From positions 59,272,001-59,336,000 of the forward strand of contig OZ231126.1 of the NCBI GenBank assembly GCA_965153355.1: 64,000 bases of DNA, read 5' to 3'. A program made the translations under genes and the position numbers. This document shows positions 1-12,128 of the stretch, in pieces. Under the pieces are notes generated by a model. That model was not told the origin of the DNA. It did not search any database and was given only the letters and a program-made list of their open reading frames with translations. The DNA is from Flaccisagitta enflata (lineage: Eukaryota > Chaetognatha > Sagittoidea > Aphragmophora). Positions within the stretch are counted from its first letter, which is position 1, and each line of letters opens with the position of its first letter.

Positions 1-82
1 CTTTCTGTCTCTGTCCCTCTGTCTCTCTCTGTCAGTATGTCTGTCTGTCTGTCTGTCTCTGTCTCCCTCTCCTTTCTCTCTG

Positions 83-173
<91 letters not shown>
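1..173. repeat. GTCT then (TC)n microsatellite
   Basis: Degenerate GTCT repeats run into a nearly pure TC array from about 89 to 173. The array is open in several frames, but that only reflects the dinucleotide period. Confidence 0.95.
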
Positions 174-175
<2 letters not shown>

Positions 176-1030
176 TCAAAATCACGCGCGTTTGTTCTGG
201 GCTTCATGACAAGAACTCGCACGTCCGACGCGATTTTCTTCGTGCGACTTCGACGTTCCCCCATCCCCCACCTTCCACCTCCACCTCCCCCTCCCCAATC
301 TTCCACCTCCCCCTCCCAACAATCACACGCATCGTCACAAGAAATAGAGGTTCGCGAGTATCAATATAAACTAGAAGACATGGCCTACAAGAAATAATCA
401 ACTAACACATTTTCACGCGACATATAGAACAACTGCTACACCTGCATTTGTTAACGACCGGCATTTCTCGTCCTAAAAGATGAATCTTCTAGTTATCATG
501 AGACCATTTCTTTTGAAAAATCACAGATTCCATAACTATGTCGCTAAAACAGTGGGAACAATATCTGTCACACATTCATTTTTTCGGCATTGCATAGCTT
601 TTTGGATTCACTCATTACACCGCCATTTCAGCGCCTATAGATTGAATTTCCTTAATGTAAATTTCAAATTGAGAAGTTGGTACAAAATTCAATACACGTA
701 CTGCTAACCATACATTATGTTAGGGAGAGAGGATTCAGTCACTTTCACAAGGAACAATACGGCCCTACAATAATTTTTACATATAGCATCAACAGTCATT
801 TTTTGTGGTCTAATAAAACTGTCATTCAATGAAGTAAATGTTCTCAAGAAATTCTATTGAAAGCAATAATTATATGTGCTTAGATGTTTCTGTTTTGTTG
901 TGACAAGAAAACTGATACTATTGAAAGAAAACCGGAGTTACTTGATTTAAAAGAAAATACATTCAAAGAATTTAATATAAAGAAAATCGAATTGAGAGAT
1001 GGGGCTTGATTAACCTAGACAACAACCAAG
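174..1030. other. AT-rich intergenic DNA, no feature recognised
   Basis: A short C/T-rich stretch (250-320, CCACCTCC repeats) is followed by AT-rich unique-looking sequence. Short open frames here have no recognisable motif, codon bias or homopolymer structure that would support a gene. Confidence 0.5.
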
Positions 1031-1039
1031 GTAAATCAC

Positions 1040-1495
1040 TGACATTGAGGAATGGACACACGGACGGACCAACCGACAGATGGGCGGACGGACTGGCCCA
1101 CTCATAGAGATGCGAGGACGCATCTAAAAACGGTCGGGGATAGTTGGCGGGTGATTTGAGATGGATAGGTGTGATTAAAGAAGAGGATGGACGGACGGAC
1201 GGACAGACCCTCTTGTAGAGATGCGAGGACGCATCTAAGAATGGTCGGGGATGGTTGGCGGGTGATTTGAGATGGATAGATGTGATTTAAGAAGAGGCGT
1301 AACCGACACACGGACGGACAGACCTTCTTATAGAGATGCGAGGACGCATCTAAGAATGGTCGGGGATGGTTGGTGGGTGATTTGAGATGGATAGGTGTGA
1401 TTCAAGAAGAGGCGTAACAGATACACAGACGGACGAACCAGCCGATGGACGGATGGACGAACAGACCCTCTTATAGAGATGCGAGGACGCAACTA
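1040..1495 (-). repeat. Tandem array of four HINE-like head modules
   Basis: The block TAGAGATGCGAGGACGCATC recurs at about 1105, 1216, 1331 and 1473, with spacings of about 110-145 bp. Each copy follows a run of GGAC/GACA tetranucleotides, and a shared segment (GGTCGGGGATGGTTGG, then GGTGATTTGAGATGGATAG) separates the copies. Read on the minus strand, each module starts with the ATGCGTCC/GGACGCAT hairpin and the CTCTATAAGAGG hairpin that begin the ATGC subfamily elements at 36240 and 39322. Unlike the solitary copies elsewhere, this is a tandem run of heads with no clear 3' GGCCTTGTT end. Confidence 0.8.
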
Positions 1496-1499
1496 AAAA

Positions 1500-2307
1500 T
1501 CCAAACCCACGTTTGATTATTATCAGTCCAAAGCAAGCCCGCTTTACTTGGCACTTTGATGCCAACTTGATTAGCTACAGTATGTACGTCTAGAAACTTT
1601 TTGTTTTGTACATCATGTTTCAAAATTAAATCCACTACCTGGGAAACTTTACGCCTTCCCGCTCAGCTTTACACCTAATTTGCCCTAATCTGCCATTTCC
1701 ATTTTTGGTCAATATTAGGTCTATTTTGCCATCTTATGCCCTTTCCTGGTTTGGTTAAGAATATAATCTTTACGCCTTGATCAGCCATTCACTTGTCCAG
1801 TTGGATTTACGCCTTTAAACACCTTGATCTGCCATTACCTTGTCAGGTTAAATCTACACCGCTTAGGGGGCGTTTCTAGTCAAAGACGATCGCGTTTTGA
1901 AAGGGCCACTCGGTCGCTCGCTACGTTCGTTCGCTCGCACCACTCACTCCGCTCACTGACTCCGCAGCCCTCCGCTTCGCTATGCTCGCTTCGCTCCGTT
2001 CACGGGCTCGCTCACTCACTTCGCTCACTCCCTCGTGGGACAGTTGAAATTCTTGAATATGTGTTCACACTGTTATAACGTTCCACGGGAACAAACGCGT
2101 TTTTCGTCTTCACAAGAAACACGCCCTTATTCTTATGCCATGATCTGCTCCGAGCCAGTCCAATGAACTTTGCGCCTTAAACGCCTTTGATGTTCCTTGC
2201 GCGCGCGTTAGCCCCGACTTCGCGTCAACGAATTGGATGACGTGTTTATCGCTTCGCGGAATCATTTGCCGCGCAGAACTGATCCCACTCACGCGTACAA
2301 GTCGGAA

Positions 2308-2309
<2 letters not shown>
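1500..2309. other. Intergenic DNA with degenerate ~60-bp repeats
   Basis: Between about 1640 and 1860 the phrases TTTACGCCTT, GATCTGCCATT and CTTGTCCAGTT recur in the same order two to three times, with another weak copy near 2130. At 1900-2040 a C/G/T-rich stretch is full of short self-complementary TCGC/GCTCGCT words. No gene is recognised. Confidence 0.4.

Positions 2310-2360
<51 letters not shown>
2310..2360. repeat. (CT)n microsatellite
   Basis: A pure CT dinucleotide run of about 48 bp. Confidence 0.95.
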
Positions 2361-2363
<3 letters not shown>

Positions 2364-2495
2364 CTTTTCCGCGTCCATTTTTACAACATTTTACAACACG
2401 TTTTTGTCTCTTTTTATCATCTCATGCTATTCTTTATACATAAATTATAACTCATGGTTCAGCAGGGAGCATTAAATAAAGACTCTGACTCTGTT
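2361..2495 (+). mobile_element. Possible LINE 3' tail
   Basis: A T-rich segment ends in AATAAAGACTCTGACTCTG, that is, a polyadenylation-like signal followed directly by a short tandem hexamer. Non-LTR elements of the CR1/L2 type often end this way. No coding part is present, so this is a tentative structural inference. Confidence 0.3.
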
Positions 2496-3384
2496 ATGAA
2501 AGCTTTTTTCTTCTCGCTCGCTTATCGTGATAAATAACTTAAAATGGAAAAAAGCAAGAACCAACTCCTGATAAAAGTAACCAGATATGACCATGTTATG
2601 GATTTCTCATTTGGATATTTTTCATCCTCGTCTATTGTTTCTATCAATTTTCGTTGTACAGTTCAGCTTCAGCTTCCGAGGGACTATGCAAAATTATGCC
2701 TTATAGTTAAAGTGAAGTTGCCATCTCTTTGAGTGGTTCTGTCCGTAGGTAGGAGCGTTCTAACGTAAATATATCGGTAGGCACTATGTGCCATTACGAT
2801 TTCAATGGACAGGGCATCCCATCTCATCACTGCTAGCTGCTCCTGGCCAGCTGAACGCGACTAGGGTATCGTGTTTTTCTATTTCCTATAATCATTCCTA
2901 AAATAGATTCATCCCTGTTATCAACTCTAAAATAGATTCATCAAAGCATGACGAACATCAGATTCAGATGATTTTTGTAAAAAAAATGAAAATGTTTTTG
3001 TCCCTTTATTTCGAGTAAACAGGGCAAACGGGGAGCTAAACATCGAAGACCTGATGATGTAGCTTTAACCCTTTTAGAATCTGACAACACTGGATACAAC
3101 AAGGAGGTCACCCTGATGTATCGATAACAGAAATTATCATCATAGAAGTCGATTTTTGTATGCATCCCAAATCACATCAATTCATCTTTGAGAGTCGTTA
3201 ACGGAGAGAATGAAACTGAATGACACTCAATATCTCCCACTCTCCCTCAACCCTTACTCCCGAATATTCCTTCCTCCCCACCTTCTTGTTCTTCCCCGGG
3301 GATCCCCTGGTGTTCCGTATGCGGAAGTACCATCTATGAGGCGAAATGGATGATACTTTCGGATAAACATCAGAAAAACGAGAG

Positions 3385-3388
<4 letters not shown>
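2496..3388. other. Intergenic DNA, nothing recognised
   Basis: Mixed unique-looking sequence. The only small feature is a direct 15-bp repeat, TAAAATAGATTCATC, at about 2899 and 2931. No gene-like open frame. Confidence 0.45.

Positions 3389-3423
<35 letters not shown>
3389..3423. repeat. (TC)n microsatellite
   Basis: A short pure TC run. Confidence 0.95.
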
Positions 3424-3426
<3 letters not shown>

Positions 3427-3549
3427 CGCAGTCATATTTTTCCTTCGTCTTCTTCTTATTTGCATTGCGGGCGGCCGATCGCGCTGCCGCGCGAGTATCT
3501 CATTGCTAGTCTTGTGACTAAACAATAATCGACAATTTTCATTCTTTTT

Positions 3550-3742
3550 AGTCGCGTGCTACGCGACTCTACACCCCGCTTTGTCGGTCCGTCGGTCCAT
3601 CCGTTGGTCCGTCACACTTTACTTTTTTGGTTTTTTTTTGTGGTTTTTGGCCTTACTGCTCCAGCCCAAATGATCTGGTGACCTCAATTATGGTCCCTGC
3701 CCACCCGCACGCGACTGGGGTAGCCGTGTATCCGGCCTTGTT
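3550..3742 (+). mobile_element. HINE-like element, TCGC subfamily
   Basis: It starts after a T run with AGTCGCGTGCTACGCGACT (self-complementary), followed by CTCTACACCCCGCTTTGTC and a GTCG/GTCC tetranucleotide run. The 3' part has CCCTGCCCACC, a second GCACGCGACT that can pair with the first ten bases, then GCCGTGTATCC and GGCCTTGTT into a T run. These structural marks are those described for non-autonomous Helentrons (HINE/DINE-1) and bivalve pearl elements: insertion between Ts, subterminal inverted repeats, a tetranucleotide microsatellite and a 3' hairpin. The class assignment is inference; that this is a repeated, bounded element is seen directly. Confidence 0.8.
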
Positions 3743-3993
3743 CTCTCTCTCTCTCGGGCTCAAAAAAAGAGGGGCTCAAAAAAAGAGGGAAGCACATATC
3801 CCCCGTGAACAATCGTCATCATCTTTCACGCGACTCTACCGTTGGTACACTTATTTTCTTTTTTACCAATAAAGGCGGCTAATCGCCGACCGGAAAAAAG
3901 TCGTAAATGGAAGTCTCTTTTTCAGTGCTTGTTCTTCTGTGTGTGCATTTCATGATGTCTGGTTGATTGTCTGTTTTTGTTATTTAATCTGTG

Positions 3994-4173
<180 letters not shown>

Positions 4174-4199
4174 GCAGAATAGAATGTCAATGCTAGCGT

Positions 4200-4450
4200 C
4201 ATAAAAGTCAGGGTCAATTTGCGTAACATGTTTACTTATCTCTACTGTTACATAGGGCAAAAAAATTGGGATCAATAGAAAATAGCAATTTTTGCAATAA
4301 TGCGAAAAAATAAAAGAAGATTCAAAAATTCATAACTCCAAAACTATTGATCCTAGTTCTTCTGGTTGGCGCCATTTGAAAGAGAAAAATTAGCTCTTTC
4401 TTAGCTGTGAATATAAAAAAATGTATACTCCCAGCCCAAAAACTGCACAA
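4200..4450 (+). repeat. Dispersed AT-rich repeat, copy 1
   Basis: The stretch containing TTACATAGGGC, a GGGATCAAT word, AAAATTCATAACTCC and GGCGCCATTTGAAAGAG reappears in reverse orientation at 31960-32163 in the same order (diverged). A more distant relative with CATAACTCG and TGCCAAATGAAAGAG lies at about 27960-28130. No coding capacity. Confidence 0.6.
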
Positions 4451-5012
4451 CTTCCAAAAATTGCCGCAAACCGAAAATGGAAAACTTTATTTCTCCCCTA
4501 CGTTTCAAAAAGTCGAATTACGTAATTCGACTTTTTTCCAATAAGAACCGAGTTTATAAGAACGTTGGGCTTAAAATCCTTAAAGATTTATGAACATGCT
4601 ACGAACATTGAAAGGCTTCATTTCTTCAAAAATTTATGAACATTAGGCTTAAAATTTTCAAATATTTAAGAACATACTAAAAATTTATGAGAAACTATTT
4701 TTTGAATGAAAATAATAAACCTGAATATAATTATGAAAAACTTTTTATTTTTATATTGTTTTCATTGTTCTTGTTATTCACTTAAAATGTTTGAACCTGC
4801 TACTTTGTAGTTTCATTTACATTTCCTTTATGTTCTCCTAGAAGACAAACTCAAACCAATTAAGAACGTTATTAATTAAAGGTTAAAACCTGTATTTAGA
4901 TTAAAAACAATTTGAGAACGTTCAAGCCTTAAAACTGCTCAAAATTCAAAAACATTAAAGGCTTGCCCAAAAAATGACGTTTTTATAAAAAAAAAAGTGC
5001 ATGTCGGTCCTT
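4451..5012. other. AT-rich intergenic DNA
   Basis: Contains local imperfect reiterations of AAATTTATGAACAT-type words (4560-4690). No gene or known element recognised. Confidence 0.45.
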
Positions 5013-5098
5013 CCGTCATCAACATAATCATCATCATCATCATTATCATTGTCATTATCATCATCATTATCATTATCATCATCATCATGATCACCATC

Positions 5099-5141
<43 letters not shown>

Positions 5142-5180
5142 CCGTCATCATCATCATCATCATTTTCATAATCATAATCG

Positions 5181-5270
<90 letters not shown>
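5013..5270. repeat. (ATC)n trinucleotide microsatellite
   Basis: About 250 bp of ATC repeats, imperfect on the left and nearly pure from 5180 to 5270. Poly-Met and poly-Ile frames here are artefacts of the triplet. Confidence 0.95.
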
Positions 5271-5271
<1 letters not shown>

Positions 5272-5567
5272 TCTTCCTATCGTGTGTTTAGGCATGTATT
5301 TTGCAATTCTGTAAACGCCTCCCCGAAGTTATGATGATTTTGTTCCGCGTCTTCGTACACGTAGAGCGTAAATACGCCCGACTTACGAGTTTTTCTTCGA
5401 TTTTCTGTCAAACGTCTTACAGCTCAAAAAAAAAATTGCAACGACATATGAGAAAAAGCCAATCGTATTGTTTCCAAGAAAGGTTTGAAAAGGCTGTGTT
5501 ATGATATATTCTACCTTTATCTGTATAATCAGTTGTCTTAGCGGATCCTCATCTATCTTTCTTATTC

Positions 5568-5876
<309 letters not shown>

Positions 5877-6540
5877 ATCTGCCCTTAATTCATCAAGAGC
5901 TCTTCTTCCGGAATTCTGCTTTCATGTCATTTTATTTGCACAGTACTAGTTGTCACAAGTATCAGATGTTGAATGAGGTTTTGCAGCGCTCACAATCAAA
6001 GGATTTCATTTTCATTTTTTTTTTTTGCCAATTTCGCCTTGTTCAATGTTCATTCACGAGCTTTTTTGTAAGCCAAATTTAAAGAAGCGAGTCTTTGAGT
6101 CGTTCTCCGCTCCATCTATTGGTCTGTAATGTGACTCACAGGCCTATTGATTGTTCTTTTCTGCCGACAAGCAAATATTTTCCCCTGAACGCTGCCGACT
6201 CAAGGGTGAGGGTCATTGATTAAAGGAAGGCGTTTGCCTTTTTTTGCAGATACAGCTTCTTTAGTTCGTGGACTTGGCCTGGCAACTGCCAACAAATCCC
6301 CGCTAAGTTACGCAGCGCTGGCACACCTCGTCCATGCGTACGAGTAATCCGTTAAATCTCAGGGAACTACGTTTTTTTTCAGGATTAGTGTCGTCAATAT
6401 CCACTTTATGGCTTAGGCTACATGAAATACGAGATGATGTTGATACATTTTGCATGCAATTAAGATTTTCCTTTTTTCTTAGTTCACAATTTTAAGGATT
6501 AGGTTCTCATTATATTTTTGAATCAAACTCACAGTCTTAC
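5877..6540. other. Intergenic DNA, nothing recognised
   Basis: Unique-looking mixed sequence. No open frame with gene-like composition on either strand. Confidence 0.45.
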
Positions 6541-6544
6541 AAAT

Positions 6545-6870
6545 CAACTAAGTTATACAAGAGCAGTAATCATAAAACTACAATATGCAAATGATATCAA
6601 TGCTGACTGTAATTACCATCATTTCCATTTCGATCTTCTCTTTCTTTTTCTTTCTTTATTCTTTATTCTTTATTTTTTATTCTTTAATCTTTATTCTTTA
6701 TTCTTCTTTCTTCTTTCTTCTTTCTTCTTTCTTCTTTTTCTTCTTTTTCTTTTTTTTCTTCTCATCCTTCTTCTTCTATCTTTGGGACCTGCCGACAACT
6801 TCCTTTCCCTGCCGAGAAGTGACGCTGCTCGCTGCTCCAAAATCAAGAGGCCTGGTGACTCATTCGGCAA
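6545..6870 (+). repeat. Dispersed repeat with internal TTC/TTTA tract, copy 1
   Basis: The left part carries AACTACAATATGCAAATGAT, and the right part has TGGGACCTGCCGACAA and GACGCTGCTCGCTGCTCC followed by a CAAGAGGCCTG word. These frame a T/C-rich microsatellite (6630-6778). The same left and right parts around a TTC/GAA tract occur inverted at 62975-63215, so this is a two-copy dispersed repeat. One frame reads KLQYAND, which superficially resembles a reverse-transcriptase box, but neighbouring residues do not support it. Confidence 0.65.
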
Positions 6871-7128
6871 TTCACAATTGCACAAAACCCAAGATGCACA
6901 TGTTGCCCTATTATATTATGGCCATTGACCGTGTACGTGCTAGCATGCTCTAGCTAATACACGGAGCACACTTAACACGAGATAAGCTAACAATTTGCGC
7001 GCTATCTGCCGGATTATCTGGAAACAGGAATCTGGTCTCGTTGTTGGTTAATTATCATGATTGAAACATCATCTGATGGCGTGCCATATTCACCACATTT
7101 GCCTCATTTCCGCTTTCGTATGAAATGG

Positions 7129-7280
<152 letters not shown>

Positions 7281-7433
7281 ATCTGTCACTCTCCACTGTA
7301 TTTCGAGAGAGACTGTATTTACTGCCATTTCGAACTTTCAAAGAGACAGTATCGAATACATTTGACATTCTGGCTATCGTTTCCCGAATTACTAAATCGG
7401 CTTTTGGATGTCGATTTCATGTGAAGATTTCTT

Positions 7434-7617
7434 TAGTCGCATCCACGCGACTCTACAATCCGCTATGTCGGTCGGTCGGTCGGTAACACTATGATATTTT
7501 CGGCGTTTTCGACGTTTTTTGCATTGCCACTCCTGCCAAAATGCTTGGCTAACCTTTTTTTATCACTGCCCCTGCCCACCGGCACGCAACTTTGGTATCC
7601 GTGTATACGGCCTTGTT
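7434..7617 (+). mobile_element. HINE-like element, TCGC subfamily
   Basis: The 5' end AGTCGCATCCACGCGACT follows a T run. Then comes CTCTACAATCCGC, a GTCG run, CCCCTGCCCACC with GGCACGCAACT, and a terminus GTGTATACGGCCTTGTT. The 3' end lies about 400 bp upstream of the large coding exon. Confidence 0.75.
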
Positions 7618-8017
7618 TGTGAATGAGTGTCTTTTATAACTGATCCATCTTTTATGAATAAAACAAAACAAAACAAACAAACAAACAAAAAATTTGAAAA
7701 TACACAATTTCACGTAACTCCAAATTTCCAATCACTGCACTGCTTGGATATCTTACTTGCTGTAGTCCTTTCCTTATTTCCAGAATTTCAATTACACACG
7801 CACACAGATATCACTTTCCTCGATCGTGGTTGTTTTTTTTTCTCTCTCACCCGCTTCAAATCAACTCGCCTCATCAAACAATTTTTCGTAAGGATCCACC
7901 TTAGAGAAATACTAGGATTACAAATGAAAAGAAGTGAGAAATAAGAAAAGGCAAATTCGAAATCAAAACTCACCTTAAACAAAATAACATATACATGATT
8001 CTTGAAAATTGGTAAGA
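7618..8017. other. Upstream flank or 5' UTR of the exon at 8018
   Basis: Contains an AAACA/AACAA tract (7660-7690) and a pyrimidine tract TTTTTTTTCTCTCTCACC (about 7836). No promoter motif can be placed with confidence. It may hold the 5' UTR or an upstream intron of the gene that follows. Confidence 0.35.
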
Positions 8018-10015
8018 ATGGCGCTCGATTCGACGGATTTAACGTGGGATTTTGACGAGACTTCCTTTCAATTCGCCGACGAAGGCGATGAATTCGACGC
8101 CGATGAAGTAGAAATCGCCGGAACATCGGTCATCGGCGCCGTCACTTCCGGCTCTGCCTCGGTCGTCTCCACTGCCGACTCCACTGCCTCGATGGCAAAA
8201 GATGCAACGGCAGTGGCTACCGTGACAGCAGCTACCGCGACAGCGGAGATTGCGACCCTAGACAACATTCACGTCCAATTCCCATTGGATGTCACGATTC
8301 CTCCACCTCCTCCTCCTCTTCTGCCTCTCCCTCCTCCGCCGGCAGCTTGCTCCTCTTCCTCCTCATCTTCGACTCATTCTTCTTCCTCCCGTCCGGTCGT
8401 CGCGTCCGCTGGGAAGGTGGTGGCGGGGGTGTTTGATGCCTCGGCGTCTCTTCAACCGCCGCCTTCGTCGCTCCCGCTGTCGTCGTCGTCTTCATTGTCG
8501 ACGTCGGGTTCGTCGTCGTCGTCGTCGTCGGCTCAAAATCGGAAATCAGGCGGCAGTAAAAAAGGAGGAAAATCTACGAAAACGCGCAGCGGCGGCGGCA
8601 AAAATCTCAACGACGCGACCGAGAAAAAATCCTCCAATCCGATTTCGAATTTAATTTCGTCTAATAATAATGATTCTGTAAAGAAATCCACGGAAATTAA
8701 GATTAAATTGAAGAAAGCCGAATCGCGAGAACGAAAATGTCAACAATCGGCGGGTTTGAATACTGATACGAAGATTCTTAATGCGACATGTGTGGAACCG
8801 CCGAGAAATGGTTCCGCGACAAACGACAATATTAATAATCCAGCGATATTTGATGAAACGTCATTAACGACCAAATGCCAAGTTAATCTTAACGCCGGCG
8901 TAGTCGAGGGAGCAAGTAGCAGAAACGGCAACGGTAACCAGAAAAGCAAGCGTGAAATTAATGGCAACAATGCTGATAATAGCAGCGGCAACAATATCAA
9001 CAATAGCAGCGGAAATAACAATAACAGTGGTAACGGCAGAAAGTCGAGCACCGGGGCCAAGTTAGGACGTAAGTCCTCCGTTTCTTTCGGCACCGTGACC
9101 CAATTGGAAATAACCGATTCTCCAACGCCTGTCTTAAAAGACGTATTTAACGTCATCAAAAGACCACAACGTGCATATTCGAAACAAAAACCACAACACC
9201 AACAAAACCAACCACCACAAAACCAACAACAACATAAACATCATCATCAGCCGTCGTTTATTAATACGTCTCGCAATCAACATCCAAACCCGCGTCGAAT
9301 TCCCCCACCTCCTCTCTCGGCTCAATCTTCCACCACCGCCCTCCCACTCGTAAGCGTCCTAAAGACATCCTCTTCCTCTTTCTTTCCTCTCTCCTCCGCT
9401 TCGGAACCTCTTTCTTCAGTGGCAGATATTGTCGGAGGGGTTGGAGGTGGCGGTGGCGGCGGTAGTTGCGGCAGAAACGTCGGCAGCGGCGTCCGAAAGA
9501 AAAGTTTGCTTAGTAGCGCCGCTTCGGACTTGGAGCTTTTAATTACTCCCGCCTCCGCGGACGACGGCGGCTCGGGCGGGGGACTTAAAAACCCCGTCGC
9601 GGCTGACATGAACGAGCAAGGTGGCGGCAGCGGTAGCGGCGGCAGCGGTGTAAACGTCAGCCGCTGCGATGTCGGGGGAGGTACAGGCGGCAGCAGCGCG
9701 AGCGAAAGAAACAAAATGGAAATCGACTTGACGATCATTACCGTTTCACCGTCTGGAATAAATGGAGATAGTGTAGGAGGTACAATTGCCAGGGGAGGAG
9801 GAGGTCGAGGAGGAGGAAGAGGAGGAGCAGAGGCCTCAGGTGCACTCGGCGCTGCTAGAGCGATAACGCCGACCGGTGATGGATTAACGCCGACTGGAGG
9901 ATTGACGCCGACTGGATTAGATGAAACGGCGCCTTTCTTAGGCGACGCCGTCAGTGGAATCGGATTATCCGGAAGTCACTACGATCTCTCCCTTTCGGCT
10001 ATCCCAAAGCTTAAG
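8018..10015 (+). CDS. Large 5' coding exon of an unidentified low-complexity protein
   Basis: An open frame of 666 codons runs from an ATG with A at -3 and G at +4 to a consensus donor, AAG|GTGAGA, so the exon ends in phase 0. I do not recognise the protein. It has an acidic N-terminus (residues 1-40: TWDFDETSFQFADEGDEF) and a Pro run near 96-108. Ser-rich blocks lie near 110-126 and 155-171, with a Lys-rich stretch around 180-240. An Asn/Ser/Gly block covers 302-343 and a His/Gln tract follows 390, with Gly-rich blocks at 475-550 and 590-605. Between these lie segments of normal complexity that look constrained: about 346-392 (RKSSVSFGTVTQLEITDSPT, then VLKDVFNVIKRPQRAYSKQ), 565-585 (KMEIDLTIITVSPSGINGD), and the C-terminal part (three LTPTG-like repeats, then LDETAPFLGD and SHYDLSLSAIPKLK). 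GC content and third-position use differ sharply from the AT-rich surroundings. No signal peptide or membrane segment is visible. It is probably the largely disordered N-terminal part of a bigger protein; a non-coding explanation is unlikely. Confidence 0.8.
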
Positions 10016-10021
10016 GTGAGA

Positions 10022-10107
<86 letters not shown>
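10016..10107 (+). other. Candidate 92-bp intron that is almost entirely (GT)n
   Basis: The donor GTGAGAATG opens directly into about 80 bp of pure GT, and the tract ends in TGTGCAG|GG, a usable acceptor. Splicing at these sites joins phase 0 to phase 0 and continues the frame into GIHSRSPSQHLKR. Alternatively this is only the first part of a much longer intron. The acceptor lacks a normal pyrimidine tract. Confidence 0.4.
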
Positions 10108-10272
10108 GGCATACACAGCCGCTCTCCGTCGCAGCATCTGAAGCGCGTGTTTTCAGACTTTTCAACTCTTGACGGACGAACGGATGGACTGACGGATAAA
10201 GCCTCTTATTTAGGGCCCAGTCCGCGGCAGAAAAACACAGTGGGACACAGACAGACAGACAGACACGCGTAA
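10108..10272 (+). CDS. Possible second exon running into HINE-derived sequence
   Basis: If the 92-bp intron is real, the frame continues for 54 codons to TAA at 10270. The first ~13 residues (GIHSRSPSQHLKR) look like normal coding sequence. From about 10150 the DNA is the reverse strand of a HINE-like element (ACTTTTCAACTCTTGACGG, then GGATAAAGCCTCTTAT), so the rest would be an exonised transposon tail ending in a CAGACAGA tract. The true exon might instead stop near 10146. Confidence 0.3.
   Translation, partial: GIHSRSPSQHLKRVFSDFSTLDGRTDGLTDKASYLGPSPRQKNTVGHRQTDRHA
10150..10215 (-). mobile_element. HINE-like fragment
   Basis: TTTTCAACTC, a GACGGAC tetranucleotide run and AAAGCCTCTTATTTAG match the 5' half of the TTGC subfamily on the minus strand. 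The terminal hairpin is lost. Confidence 0.55.
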
Positions 10273-10279
10273 GAAGGCG

Positions 10280-10899
10280 CAACAAAGTTCTAGGAGAGAT
10301 TGAGAAACAGTGAAAAAAGGTACAGTGGAGCACCCGCTATATAGGCTAATAAGGCATGCAACTTACAGTCCCATAAGAGATTTGTAGTTATTTTCTATAT
10401 TGACAATACGGCAGCTTCACTATAAGGCATAATTTAGCCCACTCCCTTGGAATGCGCTCTAGTGAAGCGTAACTATACAATCTTTTAGCAGTGTAAGATA
10501 CAGACCCAAAAGACAGAAAAATAGATTGAGGAAGATGGAGAGCGATTTGAGAGTGACGAGAAGATAGTGTCTGGTGAAACGTGCGAGACGTTGGAATGGA
10601 AACGACTCATGGGAGTTGGCACCTGGAATTTGAAATGACGTGGCAAGCAGATGGCTGAACAAAAACACGGGGGCTTACGATCGAGCGTGTCGAGGACGTG
10701 AACAAAAACAAAATTCAGTGTTATGAGGCAAAATCCTGTGAATTTGGGGGAAAATCTAGATTTTGGTACTGTTGGTGTCAAACTCCGTCGTAAGAAGGCC
10801 ACAAAAGTGTTGATTTTTTTTTCTTCCATGGATTTCTAATGACCCTCCTCCGCTCCGACCAGCGCGGACTGACGAACGAACCAACGGATTGACAGATTA

Positions 10900-10904
<5 letters not shown>
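10280..10904. other. Intergenic DNA with a possible pogo-like end at ~10321
   Basis: TACAGTGGAGCACC at 10321 is followed by AAGGCATGCAACTTACAGTC. A diverged relative starts at about 44038 with the same first 14 bases. Inverted ends of pogo/Tigger elements begin CAGTG after TA, so this may be an old fragment, but I could not find the partner end. The rest is unannotated. Confidence 0.3.

Positions 10905-10967
<63 letters not shown>
10905..10967. repeat. (AG)n microsatellite
   Basis: A pure AG run, flanked by GACGGAC-like tetranucleotides that suggest a decayed HINE microsatellite. Confidence 0.92.
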
Positions 10968-11422
<455 letters not shown>

Positions 11423-11974
11423 ATACACACCTCCCAACAGTTGTTGGACTGGCTCCCTTCCCTTTCACCTCCTCATTTTCATTCAGTCTGTGCTCAAAAA
11501 GACTTAGTTTTTGTTGTTTTTAGTCGCGTGCACGCGAGTCAACATGCTGCTCGTCTAAAATATAAGGCAATATAATTCAAGATTTTTGGGTTGACATAGG
11601 AATTTTGAGAGGGTTGTTTCAGGAGGAAGAGAGTTTGAGTTTCTTGCTATCTTTGGTATATGAGGAGTATAAGAAGGTGCCCAGATGGATATGGTCTCTT
11701 CATATGGTCGCCATATTTATCAAGTGTTTTCTTGTGGTCTGCATATCTCATGTGTAGAAAGAAATTGGTTACCCTTTTCTAAATGTTGCATAACTTTTGA
11801 CAAGTCCTATGATAATTTCTGAAGAGGGAATGTTTTTTCAGAAATTTAAAGGATAGTTGTGATGGGTCCGGATTAAACACCAGTAAGAGCTCCAAAGGCT
11901 CTTGTCCTTATTTTAGATATTGTTGAGTAGTAATGTTGTCCAACTTTCATATTTTTGAACTTGGGGCTTTTTTG
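11423..11974. other. Intergenic DNA with a truncated HINE-like head
   Basis: At 11524 AGTCGCGTGCACGCGAGTC follows a T run exactly as a TCGC-subfamily head does, but no GTCY tract or 3' end follows. The remainder is unannotated. Confidence 0.5.
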
Positions 11975-12030
11975 AGGAAGGAAGGAAAAAAGGAAGGGAA
12001 GGAAGGAAGGAAGGAAGGTAGCTAGGAAAA

Positions 12031-12098
<68 letters not shown>

Positions 12099-12128
12099 CA
12101 GAAAGACAGAAAGACAGAAAGATAGGAA
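11975..12128. repeat. (GGAA)n and (GAAA)n microsatellite
   Basis: GGAAG units (11985-12020) change to GAAA units (12028-12100) and then GACAGAAA. Confidence 0.93.

Noticed and set aside
6518-6928. KLQYAND motif resembling a reverse-transcriptase active-site box
   Set aside because: The flanking residues do not fit a polymerase domain and the frame runs into a TTC microsatellite.
10321-10460. Pogo/Tigger element
   Set aside because: Only one CAGTGGAGCACC-like end is present here and at 44038; no partner end or transposase found.
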